A DNA stretch of 39,379 bases from Leptolyngbya sp. FACHB-321 (lineage in GTDB: Bacteria; Cyanobacteriota; Cyanobacteriia; Leptolyngbyales; Leptolyngbyaceae). The stretch is taken from contig NZ_JACJPI010000019.1 in NCBI RefSeq assembly GCF_014695975.1, positions 1 to 39,379 on the forward strand. Direction: 5' to 3'. A model generated the notes under the pieces. It did no database searches. It was not told the DNA's origin and saw nothing but the letters and a program-made list of their open reading frames with translations. The translations under genes and the position numbers were made by a program. The number at the start of each line of letters is the position of its first letter. Within the stretch, counting starts at the first letter, position 1. Shown here one piece after another: positions 1 through 7,222 of the stretch.

Positions 1-113
1 CTCTGTGTTGATCACCAACTCATCCCCGTAGTAGCTAGCACCATCGGGTTCCCATAAGCCTTTACCGCCATCAGCAACCCATTCCAGTGCCATGAACTCA
101 CGCTGCTGATCAG
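1..113. repeat. Terminal direct repeat (left copy) marking a circular molecule
   Basis: These 113 bases are identical to the last 113 bases of the window (39267-39379). An exact end overlap is what an assembler leaves when a circular molecule is written as a line. A gene reading leftwards off position 1 finds its stop codon just before the second copy, which agrees with circularity. A genuine terminal redundancy of a linear phage-like molecule is the alternative, but no virion genes are present. Confidence 0.93.
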
Positions 114-255
114 CCGCAGCGGCGTCTTCTCGAAAATCAGGGCAGCGATCGCTCTGCACACCAGTGGGATGAACACTGCAACAAAGGTAAGGACTACCCG
201 GATTGAACCAGCAGCGATCGCACTCAGGCAGTTTTTGAAAGGCAGGATCAGTCAT
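1..255 (-). CDS. Small cysteine-rich cyanobacterial hypothetical protein (runs across the circle junction)
   Basis: The ATG lies at 255-253 and the frame is open to position 1 (85 codons). On the circle the next codon is TAG, seen at 39264-39266, so the protein is complete at 85 residues. Near the N-terminus it has a C-x2-C pair (CDRCWFNPGSPYLCC), then a V-H-P-T-G stretch and a further C-P-D-F. This looks like the small cyanobacterial proteins with a cysteine cluster around an 'NP.SPYL.C.V.P' core, so metal binding is likely but the function is unknown. Its start overlaps the stop of the upstream 124-residue gene by 8 nt (ATGACTGA), implying translational coupling. Downstream on the same strand come a 42-residue zinc-ribbon-like gene (39114-39242) and a nuclease gene. 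Confidence 0.8.
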   Translation of the reverse strand, partial: MTDPAFQKLPECDRCWFNPGSPYLCCSVHPTGVQSDRCPDFREDAAAADQQREFMALEWVADGGKGLWEPDGASYYGDELVINTE

Positions 256-622
256 CGTCCTTGGTTTCAAGCTGGTAAATTCGTAGGGAGGCGTATTCTG
301 GCATTAACCGCCAGTAGTAGCCGGAAGGGGGTGCAGGCATCCGAGTACCGCAACGATAGCCTAGTACTGGTTCGCCCCGACGGTGGCAGTGCTGAAGTTT
401 TTGGTTCTGTTCTGGCTCAGCTTGGGTGTGTAGCCAGAACAGGTGCGCCTGTCCGCAATAGCGAGCGTTCATGAGGCTAGCAAAGAGCCATTCCATCACT
501 GCTTGTATCGTTTCGGGTAGTACTTCGCTTTCCTGCTGCCCCACGCTGTTAACAATTAGCTTCTCAGGTTCAGGCAGAAGGGATGACAGTCGGTCGCGAA
601 GACGGTGCAGGAGTCCAGTCAT
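248..622 (-). CDS. Hypothetical protein, first gene of the junction-spanning operon
   Basis: This 124-residue frame starts with ATG at 622 and ends in TGA at 248-250, overlapping the next gene by 8 nt. No family is recognised. The N-terminal half is amphipathic and helical; the middle has scattered Cys and His (NARYCGQAHLFW, then QHCHRRGEP and GYRCG), compatible with a metal site. The C-terminus is acidic (KDDD). I treat it as real because its stop is coupled to the following gene and the overlapping plus-strand frames resemble no protein. No clear Shine-Dalgarno sequence precedes the ATG, so the start is uncertain. It probably heads the operon that continues through 1 into the nuclease at 38247. 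Confidence 0.65.
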   Translation of the reverse strand: MTGLLHRLRDRLSSLLPEPEKLIVNSVGQQESEVLPETIQAVMEWLFASLMNARYCGQAHLFWLHTQAEPEQNQKLQHCHRRGEPVLGYRCGTRMPAPPSGYYWRLMPEYASLRIYQLETKDDD

Positions 623-880
623 GGCAGATGCAGGTTACTTGCTTTCACCAGAGTGCCCAGTCAAACAACGCCGACAACATCTTTCTGCATACACTACCCG
701 TATGACGGCTCAACCCCAAAAAGACCCCAGCAACGACAAACGGTGCTGAGGTCGGATAGGTCTACTAAGGCGAATGAGTCTACTTGTCAGACAAATCTCG
801 CATGACGACCAGATGCCAGTTTATCGGGTGTAGCCGAACATCTACCCGGTCTTGACTTACCACTATTTCGGGGTGGACTG

Positions 881-911
881 TTGACAGCACCCTAATCAGT
901 ATGATTAGACT
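881..911 (+). promoter_or_regulatory. Possible promoter for an untranslated RNA
   Basis: A consensus -35 box TTGACA (881-886) is followed by an AT-containing stretch with TGATTAGACT at 902-911, a plausible but imperfect -10 at 17-19 bp spacing. No plus-strand gene follows before the terminator at 1052, so any transcript would be short and probably noncoding. Confidence 0.3.
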
Positions 912-914
912 AAA

Positions 915-1078
915 CGCGACACGATTCTTTTTCTTGGGGAATTTACGACCGAGGTAAATAATTTTGCTTCGATGTGCTGGATTGAGAGTCATAGATCTTG
1001 GCTCCTGTCTAAAATTGCTTGAGATGAATCGGACTTTGAATTTACGTAACGAGGAACGATTGCCGTCGTTCCTTTTTT
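915..1078 (+). ncRNA. Candidate small RNA, roughly 160 nt
   Basis: The stretch is bounded by a promoter-like TTGACA box upstream and a clear intrinsic terminator at 1052-1078, and there is no credible coding frame between them on that strand. Plasmids often encode small control RNAs, but nothing here ties this one to a replication gene, which lies far away at 23525. The boundaries are guesses. Confidence 0.25.
1052..1078 (+). terminator. Intrinsic terminator
   Basis: A perfect 8-bp stem (AGGAACGA at 1052-1059, TCGTTCCT at 1066-1073) with the loop TTGCCG is followed by a T run. The U tract exists only in the plus-strand reading. No plus-strand gene lies upstream in this region, which is why a small RNA is suspected. 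Confidence 0.75.
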
Positions 1079-1163
1079 ATTGGTCACTATCGACACACTT
1101 GAGACGAACCGTATTGATGTCTGAAACCATAAGTAGTTGTTAGTAACGACTAACTTCCACACC

Positions 1164-1187
1164 ATATGCAGCCTCCTTAGTAACACT
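1164..1187. repeat. 24-bp direct repeat, copy 1
   Basis: The sequence ATATGCAG...AGTAACACT is repeated exactly at 1292-1315, 128 bp further on in the same orientation. The flanks differ. Its role is unknown; a protein-binding site or the remnant of a small duplication are both possible. Confidence 0.8.
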
Positions 1188-1291
1188 GCGTACTTTAACC
1201 TGTTGTCCCCCTGTTTGGAAGCCTGTATTTTTTACATAAACGAGGTTGGGTGGACGATGCACATTAACATCCCTTACTTAGCAGCCACGCT

Positions 1292-1315
1292 ATATGCAGC
1301 CTCCTTAGTAACACT
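1292..1315. repeat. 24-bp direct repeat, copy 2
   Basis: Exact second copy of 1164-1187 in direct orientation. It lies just downstream of the minus-strand frame ending at 1357, outside any convincing gene. Confidence 0.8.
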
Positions 1316-1356
1316 AAGCACTATCGGTTGCATTGTGCCCTCTGCAATCATTAATG

Positions 1357-1764
1357 TCAATTCCGTTTTTTGCGCTTATTGTCAAATACTTTTTTCAGTC
1401 CACATATAACGCTTTGAACATATTCGATGTTTTTATTAAAATTCGCATAAAAAATGCGAATATCGCACGGATACTTGCACATTAAGAAAACACGGTTATA
1501 TTTTTTTACCGTTGTTACTTTCACTGAGACCGTGACGATCGACGGTTGCAAGCCTTTGCTGATTTTCTGAGGTGTGGGTGTAAACGTGTTGAAGTCGAAC
1601 ACGTCAGAATCGCTGTAAAGCGTCGCACCCTCGTATCGAGGCAACACACCATCCTGAACCAGCTTCATCACGTTGGGATTATTAATCAGTTGCACGATGG
1701 GCGATTCTGAACACGTAGACGAAGCTGTTACGTCTTTCTGCGTCTGGTTTGATTGTGGGTACAT
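1357..1764 (-). CDS. Hypothetical protein
   Basis: This 135-residue frame (start near 1764) has no family I recognise. The N-terminus is polar with Ser, Thr and Gln. The middle has a plausible globular composition, and the C-terminus is basic (KKVFDNKRKKRN). There is no membrane segment or signal peptide. No good ribosome-binding site precedes the ATG, and the frame lies in an AT-rich stretch unlike its neighbours, which suggests recent transfer or a non-gene. If real, it is divergent from the PadR gene at 2000 and would share the intergenic palindromes at 1829-1880. Confidence 0.4.
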   Translation of the reverse strand: MYPQSNQTQKDVTASSTCSESPIVQLINNPNVMKLVQDGVLPRYEGATLYSDSDVFDFNTFTPTPQKISKGLQPSIVTVSVKVTTVKKYNRVFLMCKYPCDIRIFYANFNKNIEYVQSVICGLKKVFDNKRKKRN

Positions 1765-1828
1765 GGCGGGTTTACCTGGATTGGTTACACGATAAATCCA
1801 AGCTAAACCCCCTTGCAGCTTAGGTAAA

Positions 1829-1880
1829 TCAAAAATTTAATAGTGAAAATTTGACTATCAAAAATTTGATAGTGACATTG
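1829..1880. promoter_or_regulatory. Putative operator: palindrome and direct repeats upstream of padR
   Basis: Two near-identical blocks, CAAAAATTTAATAGTGA and CAAAAATTTGATAGTGA, lie about 30 bp apart. Between and overlapping them is an inverted repeat with 9-bp arms (ACTATCAAA at 1854-1862, TTTGATAGT at 1865-1873). PadR proteins commonly bind palindromes in front of their own gene, which starts about 130 bp downstream. Assigning the site to this PadR is inference. Confidence 0.5.
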
Positions 1881-1959
1881 GTAAACGTTTGCTAAGGTGG
1901 TCTTGTCTTTGTCAATTCACAGATCGACACACTAGCCATTAGTTGAGGAACATGTAGCC

Positions 1960-2040
1960 ATGACAAAAATTCAAAATAAATTACCACCATTTTGTAATTA
2001 TGGTACCTTTTCAATCGTCTCAAACTGGTCGTTTTATTAA
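1960..2040 (+). CDS. Short leader frame overlapping the start of padR
   Basis: An ATG at 1960 lies 11 nt after GAGGAA, the best ribosome-binding sequence in the area, and reads 26 codons (starting MTKIQNKLPPFC) to TAA at 2038-2040. It overlaps the first codons of the padR frame in another frame. It may be a leader peptide, or the original N-terminus of PadR separated by a one-base frameshift near 2000, since PadR relatives usually have a short N-terminal arm of this kind. The sequence alone cannot decide. Confidence 0.3.
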   Translation: MTKIQNKLPPFCNYGTFSIVSNWSFY

Positions 2041-2377
2041 CGAAGATGAGCCAATAAAAATATCAGAAAGTGAAGAAATTTTTCTCTTGATCCTTGCAAG
2101 GGGTGAGAACTACGCTGGGAAGATGGTTGATGTGATCGCAGAATGCACTAATCACACGCTCTCTCTGAACCCTGGCAGCTACTTCCGAACCCTTAAAATC
2201 CTTTCAGATAGGGGGATGGTTATAAGGATTGATATGAACAAAGAGCAACATGAAGCTAAAAATGGCAAAGCGGTTTACTACCAGATTACAGAAATGGGTT
2301 TGCAAGCTTTACACGATAAAGAAGTCTTTCGCCAAAAATTACGTGGTATTGAGGTTACTGATGTTATCCCTACTTAA
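2000..2377 (+). CDS. PadR-family transcriptional regulator
   Basis: A 125-residue winged-helix repressor. Recognisable PadR features are the helix EEIFLLILARGENYAGK near residues 26-42, the recognition region PGSYFRTLKILSDRGMV at about 58-74, and the wing with NGKAVYYQITEMGLQAL at about 88-104. PadR proteins usually repress their own operon and a neighbouring gene in response to small molecules or stress. The ATG at 2000 lacks a good ribosome site; a better one serves an out-of-frame ATG at 1960, so the N-terminus may be mis-set or frameshifted. The gene is followed after 28 nt by a one-TM protein, and the pair is probably cotranscribed and stopped by the terminator at 2991. Confidence 0.82.
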   Translation: MVPFQSSQTGRFINEDEPIKISESEEIFLLILARGENYAGKMVDVIAECTNHTLSLNPGSYFRTLKILSDRGMVIRIDMNKEQHEAKNGKAVYYQITEMGLQALHDKEVFRQKLRGIEVTDVIPT

Positions 2378-2405
2378 TTTCTCCACATGATAGGAGACTG
2401 TTTAT

Positions 2406-2810
2406 ATGTTTCAGTTTTTGATTGACAAACTACTGGCACCGCTCATTGACGAGGAATGGCGGGAAGAAGCTCTAGCCACGATAGATGAGCTTCACGATGA
2501 GTTGCTTCGACGAGAGTACAAGCCGTTCATAGCTTCGATCATTACGTTTATACGAGTGCTGTCGATCGTCGTCTACATACCAGCTTTCAATTTTAGTGAT
2601 GTGGGTTTGCTTCAGAAGTTTCGTAGCGCGTGTAAAACAAAGGCAGATAATTTTTCAAGGTACTTAGCTCTTAAACGGGTTGAAATAAGACTCAACCAGT
2701 TACAAGCTTTAGATGCTGAAAAAAGTTGGTTAGATAAAGAAAAGCAAGAGCTTGAAATGCATAAAGCGATTGCAGCAGCAAGAACCGCTGCAACTTCAAC
2801 GGAGTCTTGA
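2406..2810 (+). CDS. PadR-associated membrane protein (hypothetical)
   Basis: A 134-residue protein with an N-terminal amphipathic segment containing LIDEEWREEALATIDEL, one hydrophobic stretch around residues 42-60 (FIASIITFIRVLSIVVYIP), and a long charged, probably coiled-coil C-terminus. Cyanobacterial padR genes are often followed by a small protein with an 'R.EW..D' motif and one membrane span, and this matches that arrangement. Coupling to PadR as sensor or antagonist is inference. A good ribosome site (GGAGAC) lies about 12 nt upstream of the ATG. Confidence 0.65.
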   Translation: MFQFLIDKLLAPLIDEEWREEALATIDELHDELLRREYKPFIASIITFIRVLSIVVYIPAFNFSDVGLLQKFRSACKTKADNFSRYLALKRVEIRLNQLQALDAEKSWLDKEKQELEMHKAIAAARTAATSTES

Positions 2811-2990
2811 GTCCAAATCCGACCAGACCTCGTAAATGGGGCAGTTCATGTCAACTGCTCACTAACGACCAGAATTTTTCCGCTGCTATAACTAAGCCTA
2901 AAGGGTCAAATCAACTTTTATCCTTTGTAATATCGGTTTCTGTGGCTGCCGTGATTAATTTACGGTGAGCCTTTAGTACAAAAATTTTAT

Positions 2991-3015
2991 CCTCGTTAGC
3001 AATGGCGAGGTTTTT
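2991..3015 (+). terminator. Intrinsic terminator after the padR pair
   Basis: CCTCG (2991-2995) pairs with CGAGG (3006-3010), followed by TTTTTG. This hairpin belongs to a recurring plasmid motif (CCTCG...CGAGG plus T run) also seen at 14045 and 16946. An apparent ATG at 3002 lies inside the hairpin, so the downstream pentapeptide gene should not be started there. Confidence 0.7.
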
Positions 3016-3139
3016 GTTGGGGTCGCTACTACCTAGTTATTCTCTGTGTCAAGGCTATAGTGGGTTCACCTGTGATGGGGCTGAGTGGCAACGCTCAACG
3101 GGTGAGAAGCAGGCAAGCGGATGGAAGATATTAGTAACG

Positions 3140-4813
3140 ATGGCGAACAAGGAGCAACTTAACCTTCTATTAAAGAGTGTAAGGACGTGGAACCTTTGGC
3201 GTATAGAGCATTTTGATGTCGAGCCAGACCTCCGTGGTGCCAACCTCGTGGGTGCCAACCTCAGTGATGCTAACCTCAGTAATGCCAACCTCCCCAGTGC
3301 TAACCTCCCCAGTGCCAACCTCGTGGGTGCCAACCTCAGGGGTGCCAACCTCAGTAATGCCCATCTTTATAGTGCCAACCTCCGTAGTGCCAACCTCGAA
3401 GGTGCCAACCTCGAAGGTGCCAAGCTCGTGGATGCCGACCTCAGTGATGCCAATCTCGAAGGTGCCAAGCTCGTGAGTGCCTTCCTCCGTGGTGCCGACC
3501 TTGAAGGTGCCAACCTCCCCAGTGCCAACCTCGAAGGTGCTAACCTCGAAGATGCCAAGCTCCGTGGTGCCAACCTCGTGGGTGCCAACCTCGTGGGTGC
3601 CAAGCTCCGTGGTGCCAACCTCGTGGGTGCCAAGCTCCGTAGTGCCGACCTCAGTGATGCCAACCTCGTGGGTGCCAACCTTGTGGGTGCCAAGCTCCGT
3701 GGTGCCAACCTCGTGGGTGCCAACCTCGTGGGTGCCAACCTCAGTAATGCCGACCTTGAAGGTGCCAACTTCGTGGGTGCCAACCTCAGTAATGCCAACC
3801 TCCATGGTGCCAACCTCGTGGGTGCCAACCTCAGTAATGCCAACCTCAGTGATGCTAACCTCTGTGGTGCCAACCTCGTGGGTGCCAACCTCAGTGATGC
3901 TAACCTCTGTGATACCCGCTTGATTACAGCTACCGCTCTACACACTAACTTTGGGAACGCTACTCTAACAGGAGCCTGTATCCAAGATTGGCACATTAAT
4001 GCAGACACAACACTGGATGGCGTGATTTGTGACTTTATTTACCTTAAGGATAATCAGCAAGAACGTCGTCCCAGTGCCCCTCACCAGACCTTTGCACCTG
4101 GTGAGTTCACCAAGTTGTTCCAAAAGGCGCAAGAAACCCTTGATCTCATCTTCCGTCATGGCGTGGACTGGCAAGCGGTTGCCTATGCGTTTCAGCAACT
4201 TCAAATTGAGAATGAAGCCGATGATTTAGCGATCGCAAGTATCGAAAATAAGGGCGATGGGGTTGTAGTGATCCGTATTAAGGCGGCACCGACGGCTGAC
4301 AGACCCAAGCTCCACGGCAGCTTTATGGATGTCTATGAAGTTGTCCATAAGACCCTGGAGTCCCAGTATCAGGCAAGGCTAGAAGATAAGAACAAGCACA
4401 TTAACCAACTCTTTGCACTGGTTCAAGACTATCAAGCCCAAGACACAGAGGTAAAAAAGCTCATGGCAGACGCGCCCAAGTTTAATTTCAATGCTCCAGT
4501 CGGTAGTGTCGCTGACACCATCCAGGCAGGCGGGCGGCAGCAAGCAATTCAACACAACTACGCCTCAGAACCGCAACAAACTCTGGCGGCAGCCGCAAAA
4601 GAGATTCAAGCCTTGTTGCAACAGTTAGAGCAAGCTAATCCCACCGCAACTGAGGCTGACCAAAAGGCGTTCGTCAATGCTGCCCTGCCCACCACGACGC
4701 GTGATCGCATCTTAGGAGCGGCTCAAGGTGGTGGACTAGCTTGGCTGGAAGGCACCCCGTATGGCAAAATCACCAAGGCTATTATTGAAGGCTGGCAGAA
4801 GCCCAGTAAGTGA
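3140..4813 (+). CDS. Pentapeptide-repeat protein with C-terminal helical domain
   Basis: The protein has 557 residues from the ATG at 3140. I chose this start because it begins MANKEQLNLLLKSVRTWN, the usual opening of cyanobacterial pentapeptide proteins, and because the earlier ATG at 3002 lies inside a terminator. Residues about 30-255 form an unbroken A(N/D/K)L-x-x array, which builds a right-handed quadrilateral beta-helix. The rest holds an alpha/beta segment (about 300-400), a coiled coil, and a C-terminus with AAKEIQALLQQLEQANPTATE and IIEGWQKP, a common cyanobacterial module of unknown role. DNA of the array is highly repetitive (15-bp unit around GGTGCCAACCTC) and so prone to unequal recombination. 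Whether the beta-helix mimics DNA or is a scaffold is not shown. Confidence 0.88.
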   Translation: MANKEQLNLLLKSVRTWNLWRIEHFDVEPDLRGANLVGANLSDANLSNANLPSANLPSANLVGANLRGANLSNAHLYSANLRSANLEGANLEGAKLVDADLSDANLEGAKLVSAFLRGADLEGANLPSANLEGANLEDAKLRGANLVGANLVGAKLRGANLVGAKLRSADLSDANLVGANLVGAKLRGANLVGANLVGANLSNADLEGANFVGANLSNANLHGANLVGANLSNANLSDANLCGANLVGANLSDANLCDTRLITATALHTNFGNATLTGACIQDWHINADTTLDGVICDFIYLKDNQQERRPSAPHQTFAPGEFTKLFQKAQETLDLIFRHGVDWQAVAYAFQQLQIENEADDLAIASIENKGDGVVVIRIKAAPTADRPKLHGSFMDVYEVVHKTLESQYQARLEDKNKHINQLFALVQDYQAQDTEVKKLMADAPKFNFNAPVGSVADTIQAGGRQQAIQHNYASEPQQTLAAAAKEIQALLQQLEQANPTATEADQKAFVNAALPTTTRDRILGAAQGGGLAWLEGTPYGKITKAIIEGWQKPSK

Positions 4814-5161
4814 TTGTTGGGACTTGCCCATTGATTAGCTTAGCTAACGAGTAACTTGCGCTTCCGGTGCTGGACTAGCCTCAAACTTGCATAATCCTTG
4901 AAAACACTACACAGTAGTAGTTCTAATTTTTTAGTCGCTTGCACTCCTGAAACACGCAACTAATCAACGCCAAAAAACGCCAACGAAACGACCGACGGCT
5001 GTAGCTTTGCAAATTTTATACCAAGACCACTGGACTAGATTTGGACTAAACAAACTGAGAGAATCTGCTTAAGTGCCTTTCTATGCTGTGCTTCTGAGTG
5101 CTCTTGTATAAGTACGGACAGCCTACGTAAGCGCCTAGACTTGCTTTTATTGAGTCTCCAA
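4814..5161. other. Intergenic region without recognised features
   Basis: About 350 bp between the two pentapeptide genes. No gene, terminator with a clean U tract or repeat was seen apart from a short Cys-rich frame at its end (5162). It presumably holds the promoter for the gene at 5221. Confidence 0.5.
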
Positions 5162-5239
5162 ATGAAGAAAAAGTGTGAAAGCTGCGATGATAGCTCCTGT
5201 AGCGTCAGCCGTTGTCTGCCATGTTACGTAAGCCTCTGA
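5162..5239 (+). CDS. Possible 25-residue cysteine-rich micro-protein
   Basis: ATG at 5162 reads MKKKCESCDDSSCSVSRCLP and a few more residues to TGA at 5237-5239. It has five cysteines in 25 residues, including a C-x2-C pair and a second C-x2-C, like a tiny metal-binding knuckle. It overlaps the ATG of the pentapeptide protein at 5221 by 19 nt, so it could be a leader that couples translation. It could also be chance. Confidence 0.25.
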   Translation: MKKKCESCDDSSCSVSRCLPCYVSL

Positions 5240-6372
5240 AAATCAAACAGCTCCTTCAACCTTGTGTCAGCCTGTGGCGTTGGAAAGGTTGGAGTGAAAA
5301 TCGGAAACGCTCATTGGGGTGGCTGTGCTTCGCTGTTCTTACCTTAGGATTTGTGTGGGGTTCTCAACCCTACCTCTGGCCCGGAGGTCTAGGCTTTGGA
5401 AAGGAGCAATCTGTTACCACCATAAGCATTGAGAGAGATAAGCAGGGGAATATTACCAAGTCTATTGAGACAACCAAAAATGACGATGGGAAAACCCTCT
5501 GGGATTTATTGAGCCTCCTAGGAGTGCCGTTATCATTAGCAGTCCTGGGGTATTGGCTCCAGCAGCTACAGCAAAAGCGTACCGAGGAAGTAACTAGAGA
5601 GCAGCGTGAGCTGGCAGAAGAAGAAACGAGGGAAGAGGTTCTGCAAGGCTACTTTGACCGCTTAGCCATGCTTTTAGTTGATAAGAATCTGGTGGCAATC
5701 GTAACCAAGGTCAATGCCATGAAGATACAGGAAACGGGAGGTCAGCCACCAGTTCAAGTGACGACTGAAGATCAAGAGCTATTAGATTCTGCCGTTGAGG
5801 TCATTCGAGCCAGGACATTGTCTATCCTGAGAAGGTTTCAAAACGACAGCGCACGTAAAACCAGCGTTGTTCACTTTTTGATTGAAGCAGATATCATCAG
5901 CAAATTAAAACTTAGCCTCCGTGGTGCTGACTTCAGCCATGCCAACCTGAATGGTGCCAACCTCAATGGTGCTGACCTGCGTAGTGCCAACCTCAGCGGG
6001 GCTGACCTCCGTGGTGCCAACCTTGGCGCTGCCAGTCTCGCCGCTGCTAACCTCAGCCATGCCAACCTCGAAAATGCCAATTTCAATTATGCTAACCTCA
6101 GCGGGGCTGACCTCAGCGGGGCTGACCTCAGCTTTACTACCTTCCAAGGTGCCAACCTCGGCTTTGCCAACCTCAGCTTTACTAAGGTCCGCTCTACTAC
6201 CTTCCAAGGTGCCAAGCTCGGCTTTGCCAACCTTCACGGTGCCGACCTCGACAATTCTTCATACCTAAGTGATACGAAATTAGAAGGTACAAAACTCTGT
6301 AGAACAACATTGCCAGTAGATAGCAAGCTCGACCCAGATCGCGACTGTAAAGAACTCGGAGTGGAGGAGTAA
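5221..6372 (+). CDS. Membrane-anchored pentapeptide-repeat protein
   Basis: The protein has 383 residues from the ATG at 5221; an in-frame TTG nine bases earlier is less likely. Two hydrophobic segments (about residues 35-52, WLCFAVLTLGFVWG, and about 100-118, LSLLGVPLSLAVLGYWL) flank an external-looking loop. A charged coiled coil with EEVTREQRELAEEETREE follows. Residues about 240-350 are A(N/D)L-x-x pentapeptide repeats. This TM-coiled-coil-pentapeptide layout is widespread in cyanobacteria and shared with the gene at 37000. The function is unknown; a membrane-tethered scaffold is plausible. The repeat codons (GGTGCCAACCTC) match those of the gene at 3140, suggesting shared origin or gene conversion. 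Confidence 0.85.
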   Translation: MLRKPLKIKQLLQPCVSLWRWKGWSENRKRSLGWLCFAVLTLGFVWGSQPYLWPGGLGFGKEQSVTTISIERDKQGNITKSIETTKNDDGKTLWDLLSLLGVPLSLAVLGYWLQQLQQKRTEEVTREQRELAEEETREEVLQGYFDRLAMLLVDKNLVAIVTKVNAMKIQETGGQPPVQVTTEDQELLDSAVEVIRARTLSILRRFQNDSARKTSVVHFLIEADIISKLKLSLRGADFSHANLNGANLNGADLRSANLSGADLRGANLGAASLAAANLSHANLENANFNYANLSGADLSGADLSFTTFQGANLGFANLSFTKVRSTTFQGAKLGFANLHGADLDNSSYLSDTKLEGTKLCRTTLPVDSKLDPDRDCKELGVEE

Positions 6373-6398
6373 CTCAACCTCGATAGCGTCCGCTTGGT

Positions 6399-6938
6399 CT
6401 AACGTGCGAGAATCGCGTCTCGCTGCTGCTGTGGAGTCACGTCTAGGTAGAGCGACAAAGAATTAAGGCTTTCATGCCCCGTAATGCTAGCGATCGTCTT
6501 CAATGGGATATTCTTACCGTGCAAGTTGGTTGCCAGCGAGCGACGAAACGAGTGCGTACCCACACCCTTAAGCTCTAGCGCCTCACAAACCGCTCTCAGT
6601 TCCTTATCTACAGCTTGTCGAGTCAAATGTCCGGCTGTGCGCGGAGAGGGGAAGAGATAGCCGTCTGTCGGCAGTGCCGCATGACTCAGCAGCGCTACGA
6701 GGTAAGGATGCAACGCCACTTCCCTGGCTTTCCCGGTTTTCGTGTGGGTCAGTGTGATGACACCCACTGCCACATTGAGATTCTCGGCTTTGAGTGCCAA
6801 GGCTTCACCCATGCGGCAACCTGTATAAGCCGCGATCGCCACCACGAATTTATAAGGTTCTGCACAGAGAGCAAGCACCTGATCAATTTGGGCGTTGCTC
6901 AGAATTGCGGCTTGACCCTTGCCGTTGACTTTTGCCAC
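6399..6938 (-). CDS. Minimal tyrosine recombinase (catalytic domain only)
   Basis: The protein has 179 residues from a GTG start and covers almost exactly the catalytic domain of XerC/D-type recombinases. The first Arg is in AYTGCRMGEALAL (about residue 42), the beta-hairpin Lys in THTKTGKAREV (about 67), the HxxR box in GTHSFRRSLATNL (about 128-131), the second His in ITGHESLNS (about 154), and the nucleophile Tyr in LSLYLDV (about 163). All catalytic residues are present. The N-terminal arm-binding/SAM-like domain is absent, and an in-frame stop lies about 40 nt upstream, so this is a naturally short form. It probably resolves plasmid multimers. A 10-bp inverted repeat at 6975-6998, just upstream, is a candidate core site. 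Confidence 0.85.
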   Translation of the reverse strand: MAKVNGKGQAAILSNAQIDQVLALCAEPYKFVVAIAAYTGCRMGEALALKAENLNVAVGVITLTHTKTGKAREVALHPYLVALLSHAALPTDGYLFPSPRTAGHLTRQAVDKELRAVCEALELKGVGTHSFRRSLATNLHGKNIPLKTIASITGHESLNSLSLYLDVTPQQQRDAILAR

Positions 6939-6974
6939 CCGCCAACCTCGTTGTTTTGTCTTTCGTCGATTCTA

Positions 6975-6998
6975 TTGTCGTTTTGAGGAAAACGACAA
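6975..6998. repeat. Inverted repeat upstream of the short recombinase
   Basis: Perfect 10-bp arms TTGTCGTTTT (6975-6984) and AAAACGACAA (6989-6998) surround GAGG. The element lies 37 bp before the recombinase start codon, with AT-rich arms as in recombinase core sites, though the 4-bp spacer is shorter than the usual 6-8 bp. An operator for the gene is the alternative. Confidence 0.5.
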
Positions 6999-7222
6999 CT
7001 CAGACACACCGTTTCAGGGTGTTTTAGGGTAAGTCGGTTGGTAGAGAGGGAATGTTCAGTGTTGCTTATCAAACACGAGTGCCAGAGAATCGTGGTTTGA
7101 GCCGTTTGCAGCCTGATTCATCAGGTTTGCTTAACTCGTTGACACCATTGACATTTTTGGCTGTGCTGACGCTTGACGCACTGCCCATCATCGTGCATCA
7201 GCGTGAACGTGCTAGTGATTCA

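Larger units (their letters stand above)
623..1356. other. Gene-poor region with direct repeat, promoter-like and terminator-like sequences
   Basis: About 730 bp without a convincing coding frame. It holds a TTGACA box at 881-886, a strong plus-strand terminator at 1052-1078 and a 24-bp direct repeat (1164-1187 and 1292-1315). Several short frames exist on both strands, but none has a ribosome site, family resemblance or consistent codon use. The region lies upstream of the operon starting at 622 and downstream of the minus-strand gene at 1357, so it may hold promoters or a small RNA. Confidence 0.6.

Noticed and set aside
3002-3139. Upstream ATG extension of the first pentapeptide gene
   Set aside because: The ATG is within a terminator hairpin, and the next in-frame ATG gives the family's standard N-terminus.
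3230-3915. CRISPR-like regular repeats
   Set aside because: The unit is 15 bp, in frame, without distinct spacers; it is a coding pentapeptide array.
3170-4008. Long open frames on the opposite strand and other frames of the pentapeptide array
   Set aside because: The 15-bp repeat keeps all frames open; the sense frame gives the known A(N/D)L-x-x pattern and has the family start and end.
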